From Certhia americana (taxonomy: Eukaryota > Chordata > Aves > Passeriformes > Certhiidae), in the NCBI GenBank assembly GCA_018697195.1, contig CM031857.1:58462149-58526148 (forward strand): 64,000 nt of DNA, written 5' to 3'. A program made the position numbers and the translations under genes. The notes beneath the pieces are model-generated. The model was not told the DNA's origin. It did not search any database and saw only the letters and a list, made by a program, of their open reading frames with translations. Positions 49,478 to 61,056 of the stretch are shown here, one piece after another. Positions within the stretch are counted from its first letter, which is position 1, and every line of letters starts with the position of its first letter.

Positions 49478-49479
49478 AT
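49376..49479. repeat. (TA)n with (CATATA)n core
   Basis: About 100 bases: a TA run, a block of CATATA hexamers, then a long TA run with one ATTA phase shift. Prone to cruciform formation and slippage. Confidence 0.95.
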
Positions 49480-50177
49480 GCATAGATATGTGTGGGTGAT
49501 CACATATATTCATGAACTCAATTAGATTAAGAAAGCAGTGGGGAATTGGATGAGCCTGCATGCTAACTCTTATGCATTTCAGATACTTAAAAAATCCTAT
49601 TTTTATTAAGCAACTAAATCTAAATAAAATAAAATAAAAATGACAACAAAGAAAAGCCCAAACCCATGAACTGAATTTAGAAACAAAGAATAAAACTCAT
49701 TAGAGGACACACTAAAAAATATTACAGAGATGGAAAGACCTCTTTTTTACTGTCTAGCTCATTAATTCATCTCTTACTTTCCTCAGAGAATAGAACTACT
49801 ACTAAAATCTTTTTATATCTATTCTGTAACATAGACTGGACTGAAGTTTAATTTCCCTTTTAAATAAGGTCTTTTAATTCACATCAATGTGTTGACAAAA
49901 GTAGAATATGGATGCTATATTCTTCTTCCTAGTCCATGCAGGTACTTAGCCATCAGGTTATCAAACCACTCTCTTTTTCAATCACTCATATCTAAAATGT
50001 GTGTGTCAGGCAAAAATAATTTGACAAACCCAAATTAAAGAGTGTTGGAGGACAGAGTGGCAGAATGATCTTCAGTTTATTTTTTGAATATCACCTAAAG
50101 GACCTGAACGTCTTATTCTTTACCTTTTAGTATTTTTTACACCTTAAGACTGTCACTTGCTTTCTTTTCTTTTCTCT

Positions 50178-50179
<2 letters not shown>

Positions 50180-50226
<47 letters not shown>
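50180..50226. repeat. Poly-T run (47)
   Basis: An uninterrupted run of 47 T after a TTTTC-rich lead-in (50160-50179). It could be the poly-A tail of a minus-strand retrocopy, but the sequence to its right (50227-50450) is not recognisable as one. The length call in an assembly is unreliable. Confidence 0.9.
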
Positions 50227-50229
<3 letters not shown>

Positions 50230-50459
50230 CTGAATTGGTGCTAAGGATTATCTAATCATTCTGATTTTTCTGCATCTTAATTGCAAGCTAAGTGGACTTT
50301 TTTGTCCAGTAACTTTAGTAGCAGGTTTAGCATACCAAGCTTCAAGGACGGGTAAGCAGACAAATCAAGCACAGAAAAGAGAATATCAGGACAGATATTA
50401 AGATTTTGTTTCCTTTGAAAATAATAAGACAAAATAAAAAGATGACTGCATCACTAAAG
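50227..50459. other. Unique sequence before CR1
   Basis: Nothing recognised. Confidence 0.5.
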
Positions 50460-51042
50460 TGGCTGGAAAGAGGCCCAATAGAAAGGACTTGGAGGTGTTG
50501 GTCAACAGACAGCTGAACATGAGCCAGTGTGTGCCCAGGTGGCCAAGAAGGCCAATGGCATGCTGGCCTGTATCAGCAATAGTGTGGCCAGCAGGACAAG
50601 GACAGTGATTGTCCCCTTGTACTGGGCACTGGTAAGGCCACGCCTCAAGTTGTGTGCTCATGTTCTTGAGCCCTCACTCCAAGAAGGACATGGAGGTGCT
50701 GGAGTGAGTCCCAAGAGGAAACAAATATTGTTAAGGGTATAGAAAGTAAGTCTTATGAGAAGCAGCTGAGGGAGCTGTGGTGGTTAAGCCTGGAGAAAAA
50801 GAGGCTCAGAAAAGACCTTATCACTCTCTACAATCACTGCAAAGGAGGGTGTAACTGTGTGGGAGATGGCTACTTCTTCCTAGTAGGAAGTAACATAACA
50901 AGAGAACATAGTCTCAAACTGCACCAGGGAAGGTTCACATTGGACATCTTCATGGAAAGAGGGGTTGAGCATTGGAACAGACTGCCTAATGAGGTTGTAG
51001 AGTCACCCTTCTTGGAAGTGTTCAAGAAATGACTGGACATGT
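50460..51042 (+). mobile_element. CR1 LINE fragment (ORF2 C-terminal part)
   Basis: The frame at 50527-50742 contains [20 protein letters not shown] and [13 protein letters not shown], matching the CR1 RT C-terminal region. Later text (CTGAGGGAGCTGTGGTGG, GGTTGAGCATTGGAACAGAC, TTGTAGAGTCACCCTTCTTGG) follows the CR1 order to GACTGGACATG, where similarity stops. The 3' untranslated part and terminal ATTCTATG repeats are absent. Several frameshifts. The 5' end is truncated near 50460. Confidence 0.88.
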
Positions 51043-52184
51043 AACTCGACAGGTCCATGACTGGACCTCCACTCGATAGGAGGTGCGATGCTCCTTGCAA
51101 ATTCTTTTATACTTGTCAGGCAGAACAGAGTGCCAGGGATGTGCCAGTCCATGTACCAGGGAACTCTTATGGTTTTTATTACAAAATTTGCAATGATGAA
51201 CCTTCCTAGTGAACAAGTGAGAGTCTGTGCTTGCAGGATAAGAGTTATCAAATAGTCTCTGATTTGCATAACTTTTAACTTTTTTGAGGAATCCCAAATT
51301 GTCTCATGCAAAATAAGAAAAAATTAATACGAGTGATGGAAACAATCCAAACTACCCTTGTAACATAATGATGCTTCTCTGATCTGCGTGTAGCCAGAAG
51401 GTCACGGGATGAATACGTCTTCCTCTGGAAAATGGTCCTAGGATGAAATTCCACATTACTGATCATCAAGACTACACCAAACAATTAATCAGTATGGGCC
51501 AATCCAGAGCCAAGAAAGCTCATATTCTGAAATCAGAATGGGTGATTAAGTCATCTAGAGTGGTCAGCTGTCCATGTTTACTATGAGTGTTAGAGCTATG
51601 TCAGGTATCCATAGCCCTTTCTCAAAGATGGCTGGTTTATCTCCTGGATAAAGCTCATAAGAATGCAGGACACAAGCACATAAATTTTGAGCTCAGAGAA
51701 GGACTGTCTAATAACTTCACCTTAAGTAGGTGCCACTATAATTTCAGAAGCATATTTCTGGAAAATTTCTTCAGATTATTTTCCAAATTCCATAGAAAAT
51801 GCACTGTAGGTGTTCAGATACTTTGTCAAGTGACTCTCTCAATATTTTTAGCCATTAACTAAACATAGTCAGCATGTAATAGTTGAAAAGGCTGTGTATA
51901 GATAATTGCTAAGATTTTAAACCCAAGAGGACTGTTACAGTTACTTAATCTTATTTATTTTTTGTAATACAGACCACAGAAGCATGCTTAGCAACTGTGT
52001 TGCTTACTTCCTTTTGATTTTTTTTTTCTTAAATAGCTTAATTTTGTAACTGAACTCAGTAGAGAAGCCATTGTTCTCCTAAGGAAGTTGATCTGTTTAG
52101 GTGTCTCTGAAATGACTTTTATACCTAGTCTAATTTAGCTGACTTTGCCTTCAAACCACTGCATCTCATTTTGTCTAATGCCAC
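51043..52184. other. Unexplained sequence after truncated CR1
   Basis: The first part includes a perfect hairpin (AGGTCCA, TGAC, TGGACCT at 51051-51068) and CpG-bearing text unlike its surroundings (CACTCGATAGGAGGTGCGATG near 51070; TCTGCGTGTAGCCAGAAGGTC near 51382). It could be the remains of an insertion that replaced the CR1 3' end. No coding frame is credible; three overlapping minus-strand ORFs of 69-102 codons lie here without recognised products. 51500-52184 is ordinary AT-rich DNA. Confidence 0.4.
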
Positions 52185-52470
52185 AAAGTTTCTCAGTTAG
52201 ACATTTATAGATTGTGATGAAGTCATGTCCTTGATGAAAGTCAATACATGGAGTTTTTTCAGCTTCTTCGCATGAGCCATTTTCTTCATCCTTCCTCATT
52301 CCAGTTATTATTTTCAAAAGCTTCTAAAATTGTAACATCTTTCTCAAAGAACAAGCACCAGAACTTGCCATAGTAGTCAAGTAATAGCATCATCAATCTC
52401 ACCTTGCAGTGCAGAAATGCTGCTTTTCTTCTTGCATAGGTGGTGATGAAGCCTAATTTCTGAATCACTT
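52185..52470 (-). mobile_element. Ancient CR1-like 3' fragment
   Basis: The plus strand carries ATTTATAGATTGTGATGAAG, AACATCTTTCTCAAAGAAC and ACCAGAACTTGCCATAGTAG. This follows, with heavy divergence, the reversed 3' ORF2 region of older amniote CR1 elements (compare GTGGACACCAGAACTGGAC and CAGTATTCCAG). Two 60-codon minus-strand frames overlap it. It is far more diverged than the other CR1 copies, so the call is tentative. Confidence 0.45.
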
Positions 52471-53282
52471 CTAGGTAAATGAATTCTGTTGATTATCTTC
52501 AGAACAGTACTGACACAAGGTTTCACACATGTTGACTTGAAATGTAGATATCTACCAGGATGAAGGAAGGAGGTAAAAATTGAGAAGTAAAATTGGAAGT
52601 AAGGATTAGAGTGAAAAACCTGGGAGGATCATGTTAGCTATAGTCAGTGAGAGCAGGGAAGGCAGGGTTATAGGTGGCAAATGCTGTGGAAGTGTAAAAG
52701 TTGTATGTGAAAATGCCAGCTGTATCCTGTACTATATATTCTTTTATTCTACTTCTTGGAAGCAGTAGAGGAAGAAATAAACCTCACTTTCCAGTGCACA
52801 GGTAAAGGAGAAAGCAGACATCAGTTTTTTTCATAGTCTAGGGAGAGTGCAGCTTTGAAAAGTACCTAGTTGTTAGATCAGTTCAAATCACACTAGTGGG
52901 ATCTGATGTTTATTTTGAGAGTCTTTCACCCCTTCATCTTAAAAAGTAAAATGTTAAAATGTACTTCATTCTACTAAATAATATGTCTCACCTTAAAGTG
53001 TTTATATGGCTAACCTCTTTATTAATTGCCACTTTTTCTATTCTGGTATTTTCAGTAATTTTACTCCCTTTTCATTTATATTTTATTTTAAACTACCAAT
53101 ATAGACAGTGAATAAACCTGGGCTGAGATATAGTCATGAAATCACAAAAAACTTTATCCATAGTGCCTAATAATTTCTCATCTAGTTTCTTATTGCAACT
53201 TAGTAGTAGAGCAAATTATATATACATGAAATATGGATACATTTCTTTTATAGTATATATTTTTTAAACCATTAAGTCATGT
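52471..53282. other. Unique AT-rich non-coding sequence
   Basis: Nothing recognised. It leads up to the target site of the LTR at 53288. Confidence 0.55.
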
Positions 53283-53287
53283 GATGT
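53283..53287. repeat. Target-site duplication, left copy (GATGT)
   Basis: GATGT directly precedes the LTR and is repeated exactly at 54835-54839. Confidence 0.8.
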
Positions 53288-53422
53288 TGTAGTGGTTTAG
53301 GTTCATCAATTTGATATTTCCCAGTGATGCACCAATTTAATGTGGTGGGTTTATTTTCTGCTGTGAGACAGGATTAGGAGAAAAGCAAAGCAGGCTCAAA
53401 CTTTGAAAGGTATAAAGAAAAT

Positions 53423-53428
53423 TTTATT
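53423..53428 (-). terminator. Poly-A signal of the solo LTR
   Basis: TTTATT on the plus strand is AATAAA on the LTR sense strand, about 140 bases before its 3' end, where an R region would end. A second AATAAA lies at 53350-53355. Confidence 0.6.
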
Positions 53429-54737
53429 AAGAGAACTAAAATAAGAATAATAAGAATGAGAATAAAACCTTCAGAACACTTTTCCTCCTCCCTCCACACC
53501 TTCTTTTTCTTTCCACTGACAATGTACAGAAATAACATCCAGAATTCTCAGTCAGTTTTCCACCTTTAGAATAGTTTTTCTTCAGTTAGGGAGAGTATTT
53601 CTTGTTGTGCCATGGAGAATTCTCCACAAGAAAACAGTTCTCTCATAGCTTCAATTTCCACAAACAGCAGCCTGGGAATCTGCATTCATCAAGTTGCTCC
53701 CATCTTTTGCAGGCTTCCCACAGCTGTGCATCTTGGTCATGTAAACTTATAGGGTATTATTTTAAGGATAAACTGTTCAAAAGAAAAATTTGTTTTCATC
53801 TGTCTCTAAAATCATCTTTATCTCCAGGAACAGAGGTTCTCTTCTTCTTCTCCCCTTGGGGCAAAGAGTTTTTCATTGCTTTTATTTCTCTCTGTTCAAA
53901 CTTCTCATGGGATCACAGCTACTTCAACATCTGCTTACTCAGCATGGATGCCTTTGCTTAGGTCTACAATTTGAACATTCTACCTTCCCATATTTTTCCA
54001 CAATTTAAAAGGGGTATCGAAGTATATCACCATGATTTACAAGAGAATTTCAGCCTAAAAATAAGGCATCTCCTCATGTTCCTTCCATCTGGGATTTGAC
54101 TCTTTCTTACTGACTTTGGTGTCCCTATGTTGTCCTCTACATGTCTCCTCTCTGTCCTTTTCTCTCACTTGGGAAAGGAATGAGATCTGTAGATCTCATC
54201 CGCGCACTGAAAAAGTTAACACCTCACCTGGGGCATGCAGAGGGAAGGGTCATGCTGAGGCAGTCACAGTGATGGATTTTAGGCCGTGCTGCAGCTGTGC
54301 CAGGATCTCAAGGGGCCCGGTGGACCCCAGCTCGACCCAAGCCGGCAGCAGGGGCAGGGTTTTGTCACCAAGATGTCAGCAGCCACTCTCCTGCCTGGAC
54401 ACAAGGGCCTGGCCCGTCCCTCCCCTTCCTAGCTATGCCAGGGGGAGGGAAAGCCCATCCTGTCCAGTGCTGCAGCAGAGGCAGAGCCCTGCTCAGCCCT
54501 GCACTGCCCTGCCAGGACAGGCTCGGTGGACTTTCTGGGAAGGTGCCCAGCCTCACGGTTCATCCCACTCAGCCCAGCCCAGCCCAGCCTGGTCACACAG
54601 AGGGGCCACCCTGTTACCTCAGGTACTCAGGCCAGAGAAGAAGAAATTCACGGCATTTTTGGTCTTAAAATGTGTGTTCACAAAGGCGTACCCACCCCTT
54701 TCATAGGTTCAATCATGTGTTAGTATTCAAAACTGGC

Positions 54738-54747
54738 CACTGATTGG
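54738..54747 (-). promoter_or_regulatory. CCAAT box in the solo LTR
   Basis: CTGATTGGTT on the plus strand is AACCAATCAG in the LTR sense direction, about 90 bases into U3. Typical of LTR promoters; activity is unknown. Confidence 0.45.
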
Positions 54748-54834
54748 TTCTCTGTCAGGTCCACAGGAAGCTGCCAAGGCCCTAGAAAGAGAACCACTCC
54801 ACACCAAAAAGTGTATCAATGCTAAACTAGGACA

Positions 54835-54839
54835 GATGT
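54835..54839. repeat. Target-site duplication, right copy (GATGT)
   Basis: Exact repeat of 53283-53287. Confidence 0.8.
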
Positions 54840-55516
54840 GAAGTCAAGCACCCTACAGAAGCCTGAATATTTGATTCATCATATTGACCTCTATCAACCG
54901 ACCTTGTAACCTCATAAAAAATGGTAAAACATTTGTATAAGAAGGCTTATTTTCTATTAAACTGCATTGGCTGATATTAATTTTGAATTATACTGATCTC
55001 TTGATTATTTATTGATTACATCCATGACAGCTTTTTTATAACTGTCTAAGATTGGTATCAACCTAGCTGTCCTTTAATTTCCTCTCCTATAACCATTTAA
55101 AACACCAGTACAGCAGTTCAGCTGTTTTGAAACCCTCTGTGAGTTTTCATTGTTTCTGTTTGAAATGTCTATTTTAAACAGCTCACAGACATTTGTGGAT
55201 AATTCCTTGGGTGTTCTTAGATTTGAGTGTTGTAGTTCTGCACTTAAATAAATGCTTAACTTCACTAAGATTTTTAATATCCTTTGTAATAAATGTAATT
55301 ATCATTATCAAACCTGATATTTATCTTCTGTCTTGTTCCAAGGGGTTTATGTTTCCACTGTTATTGTTTTCCTTCTGATGCTAAACAGAAATGTGTCTTA
55401 AATAATTCTGCCTTTTTTGCATCATGGTACATGATTTTGCCATCTCTGTTTAATATCAGTATCAGAAAATGTCACTATTACTAGTTATAGTTCTGATTAA
55501 CATACATCAGAACATG

Positions 55517-55519
<3 letters not shown>

Positions 55520-55558
<39 letters not shown>
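55520..55558. repeat. (TA)n microsatellite
   Basis: About 19 TA units. Confidence 0.95.
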
Positions 55559-55562
<4 letters not shown>

Positions 55563-57960
55563 CTATCTCACACATATGTATTTTAGCTACCCTTATCAAC
55601 TGTCTGAATTCCTTAGCTATCATTGTTTGCACATTACTTCCACTTTTTCTTTTTTTTTAATATACCTTTGTTCTTTCAAAATTTGGCAAGCAAGATGCAA
55701 AAAACTTTATAATTCAGATATTATTAGCAAAGTAAATATTTTCTGAAGAAAAAAATGCGTTTGGGACAGCTGACAAAGCATCTTAAACATATTTCAGTCA
55801 TACATATATATATGTGTGGGAGTAGTCAGTGTAACTGTGCATCTATGAATAGAAAAAGAAAGACATTTTATCTCGTTTTTCTTCTTCCATTTCTTCTTCC
55901 AGTTTTAGGTACTGAATTTTAAAAATACACCAGGGTTATACACTACTTCTTAATATGTACTCTTTTTGTATAGGTATAGGAAATAGATATTCACTTAGCT
56001 AAGCTTCCTAAAAGTCAAAGCACAGGAGAAAATATTTTTCTGATCCAATAAACTAGAAGTAATAAATTATATGGAAATAGTAAAAAAATAAGTGTTTACA
56101 GTAGATGAAGGCTATTTATATAAAGAAAAACATGTACAAATATTGAAGAAGGAGCAATATACAGCAAAACTGATAAGATTCATTAGGGACAGGCTATGGT
56201 TTATTTGAACATTTTTTGATGTTTCACCATAAATTTGCCTTTATTAAATATCAGCAGTCTCACTTAATAAGAAAAGAAATAAAGAACAAGTAAGAAAAGA
56301 AGAAGGAACAAGTAAAAGAAACTCAGTGACGAATATGTGTCCCTGAACTCAATACTACTTGCAGGTGAATTGTCTCAGTCTACCTGAATTGCCTAAATCA
56401 CTGGGAAATAGTTTTAGAAATGAAACAAGAGCTCAGCCTTTGCAGAGGTGATGATAAATCAGACTTGTAAACGTGCAATTTGGCTGCTGCCTGTTAGTCT
56501 TCACTATGAATGTGAGACAGTCTTTCATATGGGTGAGAAGAAAAATGGAAAAGGTAAAAAAATTTATCTGTTTTTGCATTGTGTGTAGAGTTCCCTGTTC
56601 AAAAACTGCATTGATGCATTGACTGAATACATAATTTTCTCTTATACTATTAACATGACACAAAATGAACAAGTTTACATTAAAAATTCTTACTTAATTT
56701 TCCTCTAATTCAGCATTAGGATTCAAATTTTTAGTTCCACTATTATTTTCTACAGTCCCTGTGGTGCTTACAATTCACATTGTCTCAAAATAGTAGAGCA
56801 AACAAGAGAGGGGAAAATTATACAACACTTTTAAAATACATAATTTTAATTTTAAAAATAAGTCTAGTATATTAGAAACTGTAAATAAATGTGTTCTCAC
56901 AACCATTCAAGTAGCTAAATGTCGGCAAAATTTAGGCACATTTGTAGCACAAAAATAGCCTTCTACAACACAGTGCATCAGCAACAGTTCACTCCAAATG
57001 TTGTAGATAATTAATCTCATTTTCCCTCTGCTTCGTTTTGTGTTCTATTAGTTTTCTTATTCAGACTTTCAAGTCACAAATCTAATTTAAAGCCTCACAA
57101 CTGGTCTAATGTGGTAATGTGTTCCAAGTGCGTGCAGTGTCTAGCAGTGAGTGAGAGGGACAGAATACTAATTTGCCTCCCAGTGTGCATGGTGCTCAAT
57201 AAATAAATAATATATTACCTGTGCTCACCATTACTTGACTACAGAAAGTGTCAAAAGCAACTGAAAAGTTAGATGCAGGTTTAAGGCATGTAACAGGAAA
57301 AGAATTGAGGCAGGGACGTGTAGGGGAGACAGAAGAAAAGAGGAAAGTAGAGGGAGAGAACGGTCTGCCACAGAAGGGCAATTATTCTCTTAACATGGTT
57401 AACTATAGCTGCATAGATAATGTATATTAGACTACATACTGATTAATGGTTAAATATTAATTATTTATTTGAGTTTTGTCTTCTGTTTTTTTCTTATTTC
57501 TCAGTAGAGAAATGTAGAGTTCCTTTATATTGTTCTAATTTCTGTTTGTTAAATTATTCTCTTTCAGAAATAGTCCCTTTCTTTTTTTGACACACTGATT
57601 TTCTTGTGTTGTTTGACTTTGCTTCCTTACTGTGTGTAGAAGTTGCTTTATTTTGGGAGCTCTAGTTTTCATACACCTGAAAACTAAACTATACACCAGT
57701 AAAATAATTGTAGAATTACTGAGTTTCTGAGTTACTCTGATCTTCTGAGCCATCATCTGAACTTCTGGAAACTCCACTGTGATCAGTGAAGACACACTGT
57801 TGCAAAACTAGCACTTGGGAGACTAAATTCAGAGCATTGCTATTATAAAGAAGGGTGCAAAGAAGAGTGTATATACAACAGAAAAACAGATGATGTGCTG
57901 GCATGTATTGTAAAATCAAAGTCCAGAATAAAATAAAGGATAGAAAGATAATGTGGATTT

Positions 57961-57977
57961 AAAAAAAAAAAAAAAAA
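57961..57977. repeat. Poly-A run (17)
   Basis: A homopolymer after GTGGATTT. Confidence 0.8.
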
Positions 57978-58689
57978 GAAAACGTAATTCCCATGAAACT
58001 GGCAATGTCTTAGATTATTAAAATATTATTTTGTATAAAATGTCATTACAATCTTGTTTAAATTTAATGCAATTTACCAGACCATAAAGAACTCCTTAGA
58101 ATAAATGGCTGGTTTCCAGGCACAGCTACTGTGCTGCTGATTACAATACATCCTGACATTTATGACAGTTTTATAATTCTTGTATTCTGTACCTAGCTGT
58201 GCTCTGAAGTGTCTCTACTTTGCTGAAGGCTTTCTCCTGGGAAATGGCTCTAAAGTTTTGTGGACTGAAAGGACAATAAAATAGTTTGACAGAAAAACAC
58301 TATTACTATAGAATGCAAAACTGCTACCATTTTGTTTATAACTTTTAAAAATGAAGATTCATTTTATAATGAATACCTGTGTAATTAAATATCACAAAAA
58401 ATGGCATCAACTTGAGAAGATATTCTTATATGACTAAACTCAATATGAGTAGGGATTTTTCTGATCAATGCCTAGACTTTTCTATTGCAAGAGTAACCTC
58501 ACTGATGGTTTACAAAGATTAAGATTCACAGGAAAACTAGGAAAAATGTCAGACCTAGATACCAGCAGAAGATCAGGCAAGAAAGAGTAAGAGGGCAGGA
58601 AATAAATCTTACTACACAGCCTTTGACCTTTATGTGGGGCATTACTCAAAGTAGCATTTAGTCATACCTTCATATGATTACTTTTATAA

Positions 58690-58690
<1 letters not shown>

Positions 58691-58725
<35 letters not shown>

Positions 58726-58731
58726 AAAAAA
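58691..58731. repeat. Poly-A run (33, G, 7)
   Basis: Thirty-three A, one G, seven A. The left flank (CATATGATTACTTTTATAAC) has no recognisable retrocopy body. Confidence 0.9.
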
Positions 58732-61008
58732 GTTGACACAATTCAGAGGATGATTTCAAGAAAGAGCAAGTTGAAGCATTTCTATAACTGTTGGGTAATA
58801 CTGGTTTAATATTTTCAATAAAAGCATTGTAAAAGCTTTTAAGTGAAGAAGTTATCAAAATTGGTATAATAATACTAATAATGATAATATATTTTTTCTA
58901 TGAAAGATTGTTCCTATACATTTCAACTGAAATGCTATAATATTTCCACTGACAATTGTGCAACATCTGTACAAAAAAAAAAAATTGCATATTTGTTTGA
59001 GTTCACCTACTTTGACTTAGAACATCAAGCAGACAACTGAAGTTTTGATTTAGCCATACAATACAATACATACAATAACATACTGTCCATTGAGCAGACG
59101 GATAGCAAGAGGGAGACAGACTGAAAAAGATTTAACCATACTTAAAGACAGTATGGAGTATTCTGATTTCCAGTCAGCATGTTTATGCTTACCAATATTT
59201 AGGGTATAGATACAAAAATCCATTCATTCCTGATAACACTGTACCCCTGTCAGCTTCTCCCTTTGATATGGGGGAGGAATGCCTAAACACCAATGAGGAA
59301 TCTACTCCCTCTTCCGCTCTGCTATCACTGTTTAGTGCAGAGTTATTACAGAGTTACTCTGGGCACCCCACTGGCCCTAAACTGCCATGCTAATCAAACT
59401 CTAGATTGTCCTCAAAAGGGCGCATTTCTAGAGTGCTGCTCCATTTCAGAGTGCTGGCTGTGAGAGATAATGTAATCATCTGTAGTGCTGCAGAAAAGCA
59501 GGTTTAAATTGTAATCACACAAGAACCCCTGTTTTAAATGAGGTCAGCCTAGTCTGTATACAGATGGAAGGAAGACCTCTGTGAACCTCTGAAGTATTTA
59601 AGGCAATACTATTAGTGAGTGATACAGGAGATAACAATTTTTCACAGTATTAGTACTGCCCAGACATCATGTTAGATGGAACCCTATTGCTAGAGATCTC
59701 ATCTTTCAGATAAAAACATAAAAACAAGGTGAACAAAACTGGTAATTACAAATTGTATGGTATTTCTCATAATGTTCTCTTGGCTAAACTTGAAGTAGGA
59801 AATTACTTTCTGCTTGCCTTAATTAACCTGAAGTCTGTGAAATGCGTGTTTTTCCTTCTCATCCTAACAGCTCTGTAATGATATTTCCCTCCATACTCAA
59901 TGATCACAGACTATTGTCTCAAAGAAAAAATTAAAAAAAAAATAACTACTATATACAATTATTAACGTACAAAATAGACAATAACTTCAAGGTATGGGCT
60001 TAATTAAATTGAAAAATGTGTAAACTGCAACAGAACTTTGCATCAAAAGTGTTTGATGTCTGTCCAGCAAACAAAATCCATTATTTACAAGTTGCAGTAT
60101 GAAACACATATTTTAGAAATTCTAAAAATAAAGAGCTGTAAAATTTAATGTATTTCAGTATAAAGTAATGAAGTAAAGGCAATGGAAAATGTGAGTCAGA
60201 TTCAGAGAGAATATGTACTTAAATCTCTATGAATACCATCCTAACTTACTAGTAAGACAAGAGTATAGGAAAAGCCGTGTCTGCTTAGATGGCACAAGGA
60301 GTTGGTTTGAAAAAGATGAGATCAACAATTTAGATATTGCTGTCCAACTAAAATTTATTCCAAACTGGAAATTTTTGTTTCAAAGGGAATATTTTTATTC
60401 CCTCTAAACCCTATAGTTTTAGTTCAAACCAAAAACAACACCCAAAACCCCTGGAAGTACAGAGTTTCAGCTCTTTAGAAAATAAAAAATATTTAATATT
60501 TAATACTGGAAACTTTAGCATCAAAAATATTCTTGGTCAGTTTACTGCACATAATATTAAAACCTTGTATTTCTTTTCTAATAGAAAAGGAAAAGATAGG
60601 ATATTGTATCAGTGTTTGATCTTACCATTTGATTCTTGTCCATTCTTAAAGTGTGCACATACTTATGCATTCAGTAGCACTTTTGTGTTTTTATCTATTA
60701 AGTATTTGTCAATGTCTTGCTCAATTGCAACCATTAGACACAGAGACCACAAGGAAAACACATTCCTTTATTCATTTTTTTTGTACCTATATATAAATTT
60801 CATGGACAGTATCCATTTTGTGTATATTAATGCAAATAGAAAAATATTATTGTAGATATTAGCCACTTTCAGTAAATTTAAGGAACTCACGCACAAGTTC
60901 CTAATTCAATTAATCAACATTACTTGAGTCAGTCAATTAACTTCCTCCTCCTGCCATGAACACTTCAATAATTCTCGACAAAATGAAGTAGTATAGGCCG
61001 AATTCACT

Positions 61009-61056
61009 CTTTTGATTCTGAAATTAAAACACCCTTTTGAGTCTGAAATTAAAACA
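61009..61056. repeat. 25-bp tandem duplication
   Basis: CTTTTGATTCTGAAATTAAA is followed 25 bases on by CTTTTGAGTCTGAAATTAAA, one mismatch in the shared part. Confidence 0.9.

Larger units (their letters stand above)
42994..50179. other. Unique AT-rich non-coding sequence
   Basis: No gene recognised. Contains C/A-rich and poly-A runs, a GC-richer patch at 46100-46500 with no recognisable family, and a TA/CATATA array (listed separately). ORFs up to 93 codons match nothing known to me. Confidence 0.55.
53288..54834 (-). mobile_element. Solo LTR of an endogenous retrovirus
   Basis: Plus-strand ends are TGTAGTGGTTTAG and CTAAACTAGGACA: TG...CA termini that also form an imperfect inverted repeat. 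Read on the minus strand it opens TGTCCTAGTTTAG, has a CCAAT box (AACCAATCAG, 54738-54747), a GC-rich U3 (about 54200-54610), and an AATAAA signal at 53423-53428. A short U5 then ends in CTAAACCACTACA. An exact 5-bp GATGT duplication flanks it. There are no internal gag, pol or env frames and no primer binding site, so it is a solo LTR left by recombination, or a non-autonomous unit. At 1.55 kb it is long for an LTR. The 119- and 196-codon plus-strand ORFs inside it run antisense and are not regarded as genes. Confidence 0.8.

Noticed and set aside
54116..54706. 196-codon plus-strand ORF, the longest in the window
   Set aside because: Lies antisense inside the GATGT-flanked LTR; GC-rich DNA is poor in stop codons, and no domain is visible.
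58691..58731. Poly-A run as the tail of a processed pseudogene
   Set aside because: The sequence to its left has no open frame or recognised transcript, and no flanking duplication is seen.
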